From contig BSQZ01000011.1 in the NCBI GenBank assembly GCA_033239005.1, positions 2,058,501 through 2,122,500 of the forward strand: a DNA stretch of 64,000 bases, written 5' to 3'. Positions 1-10,497 of the stretch are shown here, piece after piece; the stretch's first letter is position 1, and each line of letters begins with the position of its first letter. Under the pieces are notes generated by a model. The model was not told the DNA's origin. It saw only the letters and a list, made by a program, of their open reading frames with translations, and made no database searches. This stretch comes from Lamellibrachia satsuma. Lineage: Eukaryota; Annelida; Polychaeta; Sabellida; Siboglinidae. Both the position numbers and the translations under genes were made by a program.

Positions 1-229
1 TGTCGTGTAATTCCAGTTTGATAACGTTCCTGTTTGCAAATAGAAATGTAGGCTCTCTAGCACGCATAGGTATTTGTGGTAATTTGTGAGATCACATGCA
101 TGATGTTGGTTTTATGCACCTCGTTGCAACAGTTGGAGCAGCGTCTTTCCACAATCCATCTCATTTATTCCCGTTTGTATCACTTTGAATACTGTACATA
201 CATTGGATATGTTAAACATTTGTCTTTAT

Positions 230-397
230 CTGAGATTCCACGGACCGTTTCTTGCGGTTGCAAACTCTCACGGAAACGTTCCAGCAGAAGTTACCGCTGC
301 ATTTCCTCCGCGTCACCGTGAAACACGCAGCCTCGCTCTGGTGCAGAAGGCTCATAACGAGGCACACCGCAAAGGCGCAAAGAACAAAAGTATGCAT
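230..397 (-). CDS. Gene A, first coding exon (secreted 4-Cys/EF-hand family), cut by window edge
   Basis: First coding exon of a family member; exons 2 and 3 lie left of the window. The 56 codons start at the ATG at 397-395 and give a hydrophobic signal peptide (residues 1-23, ending S-E-A), then ACFTVTRRKC and three further Cys in the frame C-X7-C-X4-C-X7-C, and a basic RKKR site followed by SVESQ. The acceptor lies at 411-413 (CAG). Gene C, 12,277 bp downstream, is nearly identical. Oddity: where every other copy has CAG|GT, this copy reads CAG|ATAAAG (GT to AT at 228-229), so normal splicing to exon 2 is probably lost. It may be a pseudogene, an unusual AT donor, or an assembly error. Confidence 0.75.
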
Positions 398-645
398 CTT
401 GAACGTGACCCTGAAAAACAACGAAGAAAACATACTCAATTACGATGTCCTATCCAAATCGATCGGTTATCGCACATTCAGTTGGTTAAGAGAGTCCATA
501 GTACATTTTAGAAACCAACTTCGCACAATGCAAATCCCTCTACAAATTATTTTGCTCATGAACAATGCCACAAATTTTCTTAAAAATCAGACCGCCGATT
601 ACTTCTTAGTTTACACTTGTCGAAACATATGCGAAGTAAACTCAC

Positions 646-884
646 CAAGTAACTAAAGACGTGTTGTGTGAGAGAGTTGAGAGAATCTGTTCGACTCTGT
701 GACTTGGCGTATTGCGCTGTCTCTGTCTCTGTAGATGGCGATATGGAGGCCTGCAGCTTCGGTCCCTTTATATACGCGATGGAGTCTGGTGTCTATCGGG
801 ATGTATTCTATGACTTCCTGGATGAGATATCAACTTACGAGTGTAAACATCGAAAACACTTCCGCGTCTAGGGTCCAATGTGGC
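646..884 (-). promoter_or_regulatory. Promoter block and noncoding leader exon of gene A
   Basis: Read on the minus strand: a block with GACGCGGAAGTG-type motif, CTCGTAAGTTGATAT and CAGGAAGTCAT, then a TATA box (GTATATAAAG, 775-766), then a leader exon from about 745 to 646 ending ACTTG|GTGAG. The same order is found at all six genes. The intron from 645 to 411 separates the leader from the coding exon. The transcription start is inferred from TATA spacing. Confidence 0.7.
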
Positions 885-1555
885 CAACTTTTGATTACGT
901 AGAGCGCTGTCTTTGTTTCAACCCGGATGCGTTGATATGATTGTGATATATCGGTTCATTGAAATCATTGAAATTATCATTATTTTAGCGTTTTGATAAA
1001 ACTTGCACAACAACTAAAAACAACTAAGTACCCTCTTTTATTTGTATTTTCCCCTAAATTTTAATGGAACTAACTGTTACATACAACATGTCATACACGC
1101 GTTTACAAAATTCCTAATTTGACGTACAATTAAGGAACTCATTAAACAATCTAACGCGACGAATATTGTAACATCGAATCAAGGAATAAGAAAGTAGTGT
1201 ATGTAATCAACCAATGAACAGGAAATTTAAAATAATGACATGTAGATAACAATGTGTCAACTATATCTCTATTATTTTGATAATTGCCATTTATAATGAT
1301 GCATAATTAGCACATTGGAAGAGTAAGTCTCTATTCAAATGTACTATAAGTAATATGTACACTGTTTTCACCGACTCGAGTCAATGCGTTTTGGACTTGG
1401 GTATATTCCAAGTAAAAGTTGAAGTAAATCCGAGTAAAACTATCTATGGTTACTGTACTAGTCTGAACACTCAGTTGCGACAATAGTGTGAGCGGTTTCT
1501 TGGTCAACGGCTGCAGTATGCAACATTTTCGCAGATCTTGTTATTGTAACGGTAC

Positions 1556-1556
<1 letters not shown>

Positions 1557-1593
<37 letters not shown>
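1557..1593. repeat. (AAT)n microsatellite
   Basis: About 12 AAT units. It adjoins the retrotransposon tail at 1,594-1,760 and is probably that element's 3' terminal repeat. The paralogous tract at 13,835-13,868 is slightly shorter. Confidence 0.9.
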
Positions 1594-1765
1594 TAACTTA
1601 TATGGCACCTATATCCTCAGGAACCTGAGCTCAGAGGCGCAACAAAAACAAAATCATTAATCATAATCGTGAACAGGGACGCGCAAAAGTCATTATCAGA
1701 ACGAGGGACAACCGAAGATTTATGGTGGAAATACAATTTGGAATAAATATGCCTTGAGTTTTTTT
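1594..1765 (-). mobile_element. 5'-truncated tail of an L2-like non-LTR retrotransposon
   Basis: The same sequence, including GGGACGCGCAAAAGTCATTA and GATTTATGGTGGAAAT, recurs at 13,869-14,040, at 53,727-53,870, and downstream of a decayed RT at 53,940-54,060. This identifies it as the 3' untranslated end of that element, inserted in minus orientation with an (ATT)n tail. Both duplication copies carry it, so insertion came before the duplication. Confidence 0.65.
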
Positions 1766-3223
1766 CGGACTGATACAGCTTATTAGTAATATAATATATT
1801 GAGCCACTCGAACTTGTGCATGTAAAATTTTAAATATTAAACATGATATGTGTCCATTAGATAAAACATTATTCTAGAGTTTTCTTCACTGAACCGGATT
1901 AAGAGACACTTCCTGGTTGTAGTCCGCGTGGATACAGATTGCGTGTCGAATCAGACCTAACCGGGAAGTGATACTCCTCGTCAAATGTCAGCTGATGTTT
2001 TGTTGTTCTGGCTTTGTTTACTAGAAATACGCTGCTGTCACTTTGAGCATTTTAAAACACTCATACCCAATGTAATTGGAATTCATTGCACCATCTATAA
2101 TTCGTAGAGAAAGGAATATCAATATCTGTACTGAACTACAACAGCCCACTCTACAGGGCAACCAGGTGAACAAGGCGACAGCATTGTCACTTAATTAATG
2201 TTATAATTGTAATTACTGTTGTAAGGTACCCAGTTTTTAAGTGTACACACTGTTTTCACTGAGTAATATATCATTTAACACATTTTGTGACAGCCAGCTA
2301 ACCCCAAAACAATCAAATCCATCATATAATTGATTATACATGAAAACATCTATGAAGAAATTCATTAGACTGGTGATTGCAATATATTAATCGTTTTCTC
2401 TTCTTTCACAGTCAAAATGTAATACAAGAAAAAATTACTATATGAAACCATATCCATCAATGGTGGATTTTGATTAAAGTAAATCCATATCACCTTCTAG
2501 CTTTGCATAATTTTATTCAGTAACTTTTATATTCGCATTACTATTAGGACACTTTTGTTAATCTTAATGGATGGTGCTGTGAAATCCAGTTTTTTTATTT
2601 ATGCTTTGAAATGTTAATGGGCGAACAACAAAACATTAGGCGACGTCTGACGAGATGTTTCGCTTCCTGCTTAGCCATTTCTGTACTACAACCATGATCT
2701 GCTGTGATCACAGAATACTGTATTCCCAGTGAATATGCAAGAAAATCGACTGCATCTAGTCAATATTTCAGCAACATAAATGTATTGTATGAATAGGAAT
2801 ATTTTATTTATTTTCTGAATGTACGATAATCAGCGAGTAAAGTGAGCTATGTCATTTTACATTTCGTCGTCATGGTAACCAGCAATCCAAAATGGCCGCC
2901 ACGATTTCAACGTTTTTGCAGTTGCTGAACACATTGGTATACCAATGTACATATTTAATGTAAACTACTCCTGTAAACTACTCATCATGCTACAGGAATG
3001 TACTATGATACAAAATACAATATCAAGTACATTTTGTGGAATATAAGAAAGCCAAAAATAAGTTATTTATTTGTATTTTATACATATATGTGACATAAGT
3101 GTTTATTTGTATATTTGCTAACACATCCATCGCGACTGGACCGATTCCAATCAAACTTTGCATGTTGACTGATTCACAGACACCTTTTTCTTATTACAAA
3201 AATCAAACTCCGGCAACGACGCA

Positions 3224-3427
3224 TCATTCACCAGTGCGCAGCTCATCCTCAGCGTCTACACCGTCATTTTCATCATCACTGACGTCCGAGTAGCGATCGA
3301 AAATACTCCCGCTGTCAGTGTCCGTTTCGCCTCCGGTTTGGTCGCTAAGTTCGCCAACATCATCGTTGTTTCGATCGTCAACATCCGATAACAATTCTTC
3401 GCTAAAACTATCAAATAATCTGTCCAA
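3224..3427 (-). other. Acidic open frame of unknown nature
   Basis: 67-codon acidic frame (MDRLFDSFSEELLSDVDDRN at the start, rich in Asp/Glu/Ser). The paralogous frame at 15,449-15,718 is 89 codons and differs by at least five amino-acid changes and an indel, which argues against strong protein conservation. It could be the N-terminal remnant of a transposase or a chance frame. I do not assign a function. Confidence 0.2.
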
Positions 3428-4260
3428 AACATACGGCGGTAAAGTGGCTCAACGTAGTAGATAATTATAAGTAAAAGCGATTTAAATGGTGAACGTAGCC
3501 AATGCCTAAAATCCGGCCTGTCGTACTGTAGCGTCACACACCGCGCGGAAGTGGTTAGGTCTAAAGTCCTCGTTTTGTAAAAACACAACAACATCTCATT
3601 CAACATGCAGTCCGCATCTACGTGGAACACAAAAAGGAAGTACCATCGCCTGGTCAGATTAAATGGCGAGAACTCTCAAAGGATAGTTTCACTGATGGAC
3701 ACATATCACATTAAATGCGTCAAACAATATTTGTAAAACTGCGAGTATCCCAAAATAACATGGAAATAATAAAGTATATTCAATCGGTAAGTAGCCTTAT
3801 CATTAACCGAGGGTCGAATGTGTAACAAACTACAACTATACGAGTGGGTGATAGCTTTTAAAAAAGATTACACATGTCACATATTCATGTTTCCAATGCT
3901 GCATTTGTCTAATCAGGCATCATCGTCAAAATAGAATGTGGAAATAATGTAGGTGTAACTGCCATATACGTCTTAGTTGTAGTTCCATGTTGTCATTATT
4001 TCAGATTATATGAGGATGATTTATGCTACTTGCATATATTGTTCTTCAGTGTTAAGCTTGTGTCAATATTCGTTACATCTGATTGTCTACAGGTGGGTCA
4101 GTTGAATTTAATTGTTAGTTATAATAAAAGAAGGTACATAGTAGAACAAGTTCGTAATTTGTTTTAGAAGACGTGACAATGACGATGTTATCATGTCATT
4201 CAACAGTTTACATTTCATAACTGCGCATCCGGGATGGAAATAACAACGTAGTCCAGATTG

Positions 4261-4497
4261 ACCACATTGGACCCTAGACGCGGAAGTGTTTCCATGATCA
4301 TACTCGTAAGTTGATATCCATGCAGGAAGTCATATGATACCTCCCGGCAGACATCAGACTCCATCACCTATATAAAGACGCCGAGGCAGCAGACCTCCAT
4401 ATCGCCATCTACAGAGACAAAGCCAGCGCAGTACGCCAAGTCACAGAGTCGAACAGATTCTCTCAACTCTCACACAGAACACGTCTTCAGTCACTTG
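4261..4497 (+). promoter_or_regulatory. Promoter block and noncoding leader exon of gene B
   Basis: ACATTGGACCCTAGACGCGG and GAAGTG at 4,264 onward, CTCGTAAGTTGATATC, CAGGAAGTCAT, then TATA (CTATATAAAG, 4,368-4,377). The leader exon runs from about 4,400 to 4,497, ending CACTTG|GTAAGT. Two GGAAGT cores resemble ETS-family sites; this is a motif resemblance only. Confidence 0.75.
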
Positions 4498-4699
4498 GTA
4501 AGTTCTCTTCGCTTATGTTTCGACAAGTGTGAACATTTATTTAACGTACTGATTGATTTTAAAAAGTGATGACAATTTTCAACAAGGTAATTAATTGTAG
4601 TTAGGATTGTGTGGTCGAAAGGAAGTTGCTTGTCAGAAACTATTCAATACACTCTAAACAAATTCAATTAGCCGAATCAGTTTCGTTGATGTGTAAGGC

Positions 4700-4704
<5 letters not shown>

Positions 4705-4757
<53 letters not shown>
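4705..4757. repeat. (GT)n microsatellite in intron 1 of gene B
   Basis: Near-pure GT run inside the leader-to-coding intron (4,498-5,081). The equivalent tract in gene D (16,986-17,026) is shorter and ends in GC repeats. Confidence 0.95.
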
Positions 4758-4758
<1 letters not shown>

Positions 4759-5093
4759 CCGCTAGCGCGCGTGCGTGTTTTCGTGGTTGCGTGCGAGGAT
4801 GCGTGCTTGCGTGCGTGCTTGTTTAGCAAAATTTCGGTTTCAATCGAACCGATATTAACTCAATAGTTTGATAAATCATTTAGTCTACACTAAAAATACA
4901 TTTGCACAAACGAACTACCATATCGCAGTCGATACTAGACAGTTTAATTTTTGGCGAAATTACTTTGAAATGAAACGAGCGAAAAATCAAATTGCAGAGG
5001 CAGTTTGCGCTAACCGTCAGATTTAAACATTTTGTTATGTAAGAAAATGCATCTTATTGATAATGAATTTGTTTTTTTTAGTGCGCCTTCAAG

Positions 5094-6176
5094 ATGCATA
5101 CTTCTATTTGTTGCGCGTTTGCCGTCTGCCTCGTTTTGGTTCTGGTAGACCAAAGCGAGGCGGGGTGTCGCACCGTACAGCGGAGGAAATGCAGCGGCAG
5201 CTTTTGTTGGACGGTGTCACTGACCATTTGCAACCGCAAGAGACGGTCCGTTGAATCTCAGGTGAAGACAAAGGTTTAGCATAATCAATGTATACAGATT
5301 CCAATGTGGCACAAACGTGAATAGATGAGATTGCTTTAAGTGTTCGAAGGATATTTCAAAACAACGCCATGCATGTGACCTAAAATGTTGACATAAATAT
5401 GTTTTTCTATCTGCAAGAGGATGTTTTCAAACTGAAGATAAGAAATGCGTAAATAGTTATATCTGTTCGTGCCTCTTGCAGATGGAAGACGCCGCAGCGC
5501 CCCAGCCGGCCGACTTGTCGCACTACGACTCAAACATGGATAGCAAAATCTCGACGAAGGAGTTTGAGATGGGACTCGGTGATGACGTGACATTTGAAGA
5601 GGCGCTCCAGGCTCACATACAGGCCGACGTCAACGGTAAGTGTCGCGGCTTTGTTCCTTACAACAGTCGATTGCGCGTAGGTGTGGTGATGGCGGTGTTT
5701 TACCTGTGTCAATAATTTTGAAGATAATAGCGATGTCAAAGCAGGCTAAACCTGTAATATGTAGAAGATGTCATCTACCTTTACACGTAGCAAATGCTAT
5801 TAGCTAAGAGGTTCAGCAACTCTATCCTTATAGGTCGCACCGCAAACGACCGATCAAAGTTTCTTGTGACGGGGAGGGGGGGGCGTTTGACATTAAATCA
5901 AGTTTTGTGTAGTGTACCTCTCTTGCAAAGGTTGTAGTTTTATTGGTTGGAATGTTGAGGTGGCGACGGTTTCGGCTGTGGTAGTTATATATTAAACTAA
6001 ATAGACTACTGCTGAAAATAATTTTATTTTGCTTTAGTGGAATCACTTGATATTCCTTTTACACACGGAGTCATTCGAAAGTTATTCATGTTCCAGGTGA
6101 CGGGTTCTTGTCGTGTGAAGAATTCCTCGCCGCCTCTTTTCCGTTTGAACTCGTCGCCGAGAGAAGCTGCTTGTAA
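5094..6176 (+). CDS. Gene B: secreted 4-Cys peptide/double EF-hand protein, 133 aa
   Basis: Coding exons 5,094-5,261, 5,482-5,635 and 6,097-6,176 (168+154+80 nt). Introns are GT-AG: CAG|GTGAAG, TTGCAG|ATGGAA, AACG|GTAAGT, TTCCAG|GTGACG. Residues 1-23 form a signal peptide; Cys follow in C-X7-C-X4-C-X7-C; RKRRSVESQ is a likely proprotein-convertase site; EF loop 1 is DSNMDSKISTKE and EF loop 2 DVNGDGFLSCEE. The protein ends AERSCL. It is expected to be secreted and to bind calcium. Oddities: position 6 of EF loop 1 is Ser instead of the near-invariant Gly, and exon 3 plus the 3' half of intron 3 match the minus-strand lineage (gene C), not its sister D. A poly(A) signal AATAAA lies at 6,352. 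Function unknown. Confidence 0.85.
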
Positions 6177-6199
6177 CAAGAGCCGAGAAAGTCACATAG

Positions 6200-7130
6200 T
6201 CACGACACGCTACTAAGCAGCTGCGGGAAAGCTGCACACAAGCACCATGAAGATATCTAATTTAATTCACGTTGATTGAACTATATGTTTATTTATTCCA
6301 TATTTCAATTGTATTTCGTGTATTTTATTTTGTACGATGTTATCTAAAGGAAATAAATAATAAGTAAACGTGCGATATTTGACGGTTATGTTTTGTTTAT
6401 GTCGAGATTTATGACTGACGCTTACACGCCTGAACGTCCGCACGAACGCACGCATGCAACTGATATTCAACGGCCGGCACCATTGTTTCGTTTTAAATGT
6501 GACTGTTTCGTCAAGTCATTACCACACAAACGGCTTCAGAGACGAACGAAATGCAAGCACACATATTTCCCGCAGACAAAGGAAGGTGGTATCTTGTATT
6601 TGTCACAGTGTCGAGGCGTCTGGAAGACTACACATACTTCGTGTTGCCATATTCGACTCATAGAGCAAGAGGCAAGACATTCGCATTCAATAAAGGGTGG
6701 TTTCAGCATTGAGATGGTGAAGGCTATCCGACTGACACAGCGGCAGTGTACGTCACAGGTACACTGCATAGACCCTGGTGTGGATCTATGATTTTGGAAG
6801 GGGATTTGACTGTGAGGGTTCGCAAAATATTGAAAGTGTAATGAGCCACTGAATAGTGATGTATGTAAGAAGAATAATGCCCAACGTAGCGGTTGTGGCC
6901 CGGGGTCTGACTTTTGAGATATTCTCTACTGAGTAATATTTATTCTGGTATGTCATCATTTGATATGGTTTATATTCAACAAAAAGGTTACTATTTATAA
7001 TAAAAAACAAAACTACGATAAACCACAATAATAGACCACTATGCCCCCCTTTCATTCATACAAATAAAATCAACGACACGTAGGTAATTATAGATTGCAC
7101 GTCGTTGGTCACTAGTCCGTAGATAACTAG
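6200..7130. other. 3' flank of gene B and unique sequence
   Basis: To about 6,480 the sequence resembles the 3' flanks of genes C and E read on their strand (ACGCCTGAACGTCCGCA), further support for the recombinant origin of B's 3' end. From 6,480 to 7,130 I see only short chance frames. Confidence 0.5.
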
Positions 7131-7131
7131 T

Positions 7132-7413
7132 TCAGGCGTCTACTAGAAGCTTTGCCTTTGGCATTATTCTGGGATGAAGTTCAGCGAATTTTCTGACGAC
7201 ATAGTCGCAATCAACAGGCCTGCTGTAGTGGATTTTCATTTGTGCCAGGTCAGCGAATCTTTCTGTTGACGTCGTTGAACGGAGATACGTTTTCAGCAGT
7301 TTCAACACACTGTTTGAGGGTTCATTCTCGGCGGATGAGACATACAGGTTCCATGCTATGCGCAACAACACATGCATGCGTGGATAAATATCCGGATCAG
7401 CCCGAAATATCAA
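7132..7413 (-). pseudogene. hAT transposase C-terminal (dimerisation) fragment
   Basis: 94 codons ending in a stop. The segment HVLLRIAWNLYVSSAENEPS, then LKLLKTYLRSTTSTERFADL and MKIH resembles the C-terminal dimerisation region of hAT transposases and of domesticated relatives of the THAP12/zf-MYM kind, whose usual form is L-P-V-S-S-A-x-x-E-R-x-F-S followed by K-T-x-L-R-S-T-x-x-x-x-R-L. The Arg-Phe after Glu is altered. The remaining transposase is absent, so this is a fragment. Confidence 0.65.
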
Positions 7414-7717
7414 AACAGGTTACAGTGTAAGCGCAATGGAAACATGTTCACTTGCTAACTAACATCCAGCGAACTCGCACAGATAGTATCAATAGATTCT
7501 TTATGTAATTCGGTAAATGAGACTAGACTATGCATCATGTTCTGCATTAATTATGTGGGGACAACTATGATATGCAAAAGTATGCTCAGCAGCGAAATAC
7601 AAGGGCCAATTATTAAACAAATGACATTGTGAATCAAGTTTACTGTTTCATTTAAGTGGCAATGTAAGATCTCTTCATCGTGTCAAACTTATATTATAGG
7701 CATCATCAATGAAGTTA

Positions 7718-8073
7718 GGGGCCATCCATAAAGTACGTCACGCCATTTGTGGACATTTTGTGGACTCCCCACCTCCCCTAAAACTACGTTCGTTTTGACA
7801 AAGGTCCGTCCCCCACCTAGGATGCGTACATCTATACTAATTATTATATTCGTTGCATGGCTGTATTGATTCGTTATTTACACATAAAATGTAAGTCTTT
7901 GAAAGTAATAAAAACCAATAGTACTTTGCTTGATTGATATCGACATCTCGACGAGCCAACATTTTAAAAAAATACGTAACGCTAACACAGAGACCCCCCA
8001 CCCCATGTAACGATTCGTCACGCTTACCCAAAGACCCCCATCCCTAAACGTGACGTACTTTATGGATGACCCC
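7718..8073. mobile_element. 356-bp MITE, PIF/Harbinger-type
   Basis: Terminal inverted repeats of 25 bp with one mismatch: GGGGCCATCCATAAAGTACG at 7,718 and its inverse CGTACTTTATGGATGACCCC ending at 8,073. A 3-bp TTA lies directly outside both ends (7,715-7,717 and 8,074-8,076), as expected of PIF/Harbinger target duplications. There is no transposase frame inside, so the element is non-autonomous. Confidence 0.85.
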
Positions 8074-8076
8074 TTA

Positions 8077-10110
8077 TTATTGTGGTCATGTCGCAATCCA
8101 CTCTAGAAAATACTCTTACGTTCAAACCCTCCTGGAGAGAATGGGTCGGTCTGGAAAATTTAGACCATGTCTTCTTCCACCGGTTGAATTCGATCTCCTT
8201 TGGTTTGACTGTGTGGATCGCTTTGGTCGGATTCAATCAGGTCCTGCAAGTCGTCAAACGAGTGGTTAGCGGTGCAACTTGGAACTAGGCCCAACAAACT
8301 CGCTGTCGTTTATTGCACAGGACTAAACCTGAAATACACGATACAAAAAGCAACGTAAGGTTAATCTATAGAAAGTTGAAAATGTAAGTGGAAATATACA
8401 TTCATAACATAAAAATTTAATGATGATTTAGTTATTAATATACATTTATACACGTATACGCAGCATAATTATGGTAATGTAAAGCTAAAAGAGTAGTCTA
8501 CTGCATAATACCCTGTCTTAATCTGAAATAATGTGTATCGTTATGAGGGAATCAAAATGCGCAAATATTATTGTAATATCAATATCCATGACAATTCGAT
8601 AGCTCTTTTTGAGTAAATCATTACAAATCAAAGAACCGATTCACACCAAGTTAATATTATTTAAATTAAGTGGAAACGTAGTCTTTTAAACGGTCAATAA
8701 GACTACACTTAATAGGCAAAATAATAAAGTACATCACAAAAGTCGATATACCTTGGGAGTATCTATATTATTATAAAACAGGGTGTGGGTCTATGTTTGT
8801 ATGTTTTTCCGTCTGTTTGACCATGTTTGAGGAAACGAACGACTATCATTGGATCGTCCTCCTTCAAATGCCATTACGGTTACTGCTACTGCTGAGCGAA
8901 CACCTTTAGGCAAGTCGTTCCACATTTGTTGGTTTGCCACGGCAGAGATAGTATATGTTGTCCAATTGTATGCTTTGACCCTGACACTTTCAGCAGAATG
9001 GATTTAGGATTGTACTGCCTTCTGTTGTACCTGACGAATTATTAGCATGTGAATAAAAAAGAACTTATCTAACCTCGTATCCATCTCTTTGATGAGATGG
9101 TCAATGGTTTGAAGAGAGCCTGTAGTACTCCTATGTGCTTTCACGGGGTACGTTGTTTCTGTGTTTTGGCAGGCGGCTATTAGGGATACTCTTGGGTTAC
9201 AGCCAGTTGCATCGGAAACATCTGCAGACTTTGCAAACCATTGACCAAACTCCACATCTGCATGCTGTCCACAGACATAAATAGAACACCCGTTAATAAA
9301 ACAAGACCGCTGAGCCCTTATCAGTTGACACATAATAAAGTGATGCCGGCATGGACCAGTGACATTCATGCTGCTGCACGGCAAGAACCCACTGGAGGCT
9401 CAGTGTTTATACTGTACAGCACCCAGTCTTCATCATATATCTATAGATATACAGTACTAATAAGATATTATTACTATATTGCTATATATATCTAATACCT
9501 TATTACGTGCACAGTCTACCCATGCACCTTGTATATCAAGTATAATAACATATTAGCTATAACAGTAGCACCACTAAACATGATCGAAACTGAACTTTCT
9601 GTGGTCAAAATCTCATTAAGCTCTGTTAGACATTATTGTCTAATGTCCCAAAAATATTCTTTTCCCATCCCCCAACAAATTCCCCAGCTGCTCCATCACA
9701 GCCATTTCCACTGCGTAGAATGCAATGAATGTTGCAATGTGTACAGATTGAGTTACACGATAGTGGTTCATATAACGATGAAAAGGCAAACGACGACCAA
9801 AAAGGGGAGAGCCTCATTAAATGCAGATGACTTACTAAAGAAAAAAAATCTTATTAATGAGCTGACATCTAGTAGAGTTTTAATAAAGAGTTACAAATAT
9901 GCATACACACACGCACACATCATTTATAAAACTGAATCCTACCCCTATAATATTTTTATGTTTCACCCAATCAATGTAACTATAGGGAAACACTGATTGT
10001 ACATTACCCCGAAGAAGAATAAACGTATCTGTAATATGGTGATATTTCAGAAATTTTTTGAAACTGCTAAACTCATTCACATATACACTAACGACATAAA
10101 TTACCTGAAA
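8077..10110. other. Sequence without recognised genes
   Basis: Open frames at 8,082-8,288 (+) and 9,004-9,384 (-) have no family I recognise. Near 8,900-8,990 the minus strand reads QQMWNDLPKGVRSA, reminiscent of the C-terminal tail of non-LTR reverse transcriptases, but the match is short. Confidence 0.3.
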
Positions 10111-10114
10111 ATAA

Positions 10115-10497
10115 CAAGATGTTAGATCCTGTCTTCTGTCGATTCGTACAGCTGTAAGCCACACAGGAAATAACCATAACTATCTCCAGCAAGCCTCCAA
10201 AATGTTTGACTTGGAGAGTTTAACACTAATGCACGATGCTCATTCCAGTATGAACAACCCAACTGCCCACACTTATACCACAACTGCAGGGACCACCCTC
10301 ACCCAAGTTATTAATCAGTCTGGTGGCCATGCCCCATTAAGAACAAATGACAATGACAAATCTTCAAGTTAACTGGTTCCTGGTATCATCATCACTGGCT
10401 ACTAGCTCGATAAGTTTATACTTCTCTGGGAGCCACCTCATCTTCATTGCTTTTGTTTGCCTTGTATTGTACATGATGATGGTGAGGAGGAAATAAA
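10115..10497 (+). other. Possible terminal exon with 3' UTR and poly(A) signal
   Basis: An 85-codon frame without start codon is open from a stop at 10,112 to the stop TAA at 10,370-10,372. Its later part reads KMFDLESLTLMHDAHSSMNN and continues low-hydrophobic to NDNDKSSS. About 120 bp later comes AATAAA at 10,492-10,497. A CAG at about 10,191 (CTATCTCCAG|CAAGCC) could be an acceptor. This looks like a real last exon or a piece of a processed copy. I do not recognise the protein and find no upstream exon. Chance is possible. Confidence 0.3.

Larger units (their letters stand above)
885..3223. other. A-B inter-promoter region, inversion axis
   Basis: No supportable gene. The left and right parts are diverged inverted copies of each other: AACATCAGCTGACATTTGACG (read on the minus strand near 1,975-2,010) corresponds to a plus-strand match near 2,625-2,670, so the symmetry axis is near 2.3 kb. 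The region also holds a (AAT)n tract with the tail of an L2-like retrotransposon. Confidence 0.6.
1..5825. repeat. Segmental duplication, copy 1 (pairs with 12,278-18,085)
   Basis: Bases 1 to about 5,825 match 12,278 to about 18,085 in order and orientation, with scattered substitutions and small indels (offset 12,277 at gene A/C, 12,258 at gene B/D). The block covers gene A exon 1, the whole A-B inter-promoter region and gene B up to the start of its third intron. Similarity stops in that intron, where B switches to sequence resembling gene C. Confidence 0.9.

Noticed and set aside
185..656. Plus-strand frames opposite gene A (and the same at 12,462-12,822 and 28,523-28,934)
   Set aside because: Antisense shadows of the first coding exons; their apparent conservation comes from the real exon on the other strand.
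3224..3427. Acidic frame as a piggyBac transposase N terminus
   Set aside because: Only general acidity resembles it; no catalytic part, TTAA ends or inverted repeats could be tied to it.
8082..8288. Possible exon encoding 68 residues (WREWVGLENLDHVFF)
   Set aside because: No recognised family, no clear splice sites, and a competing frame overlaps it; left as unassigned.
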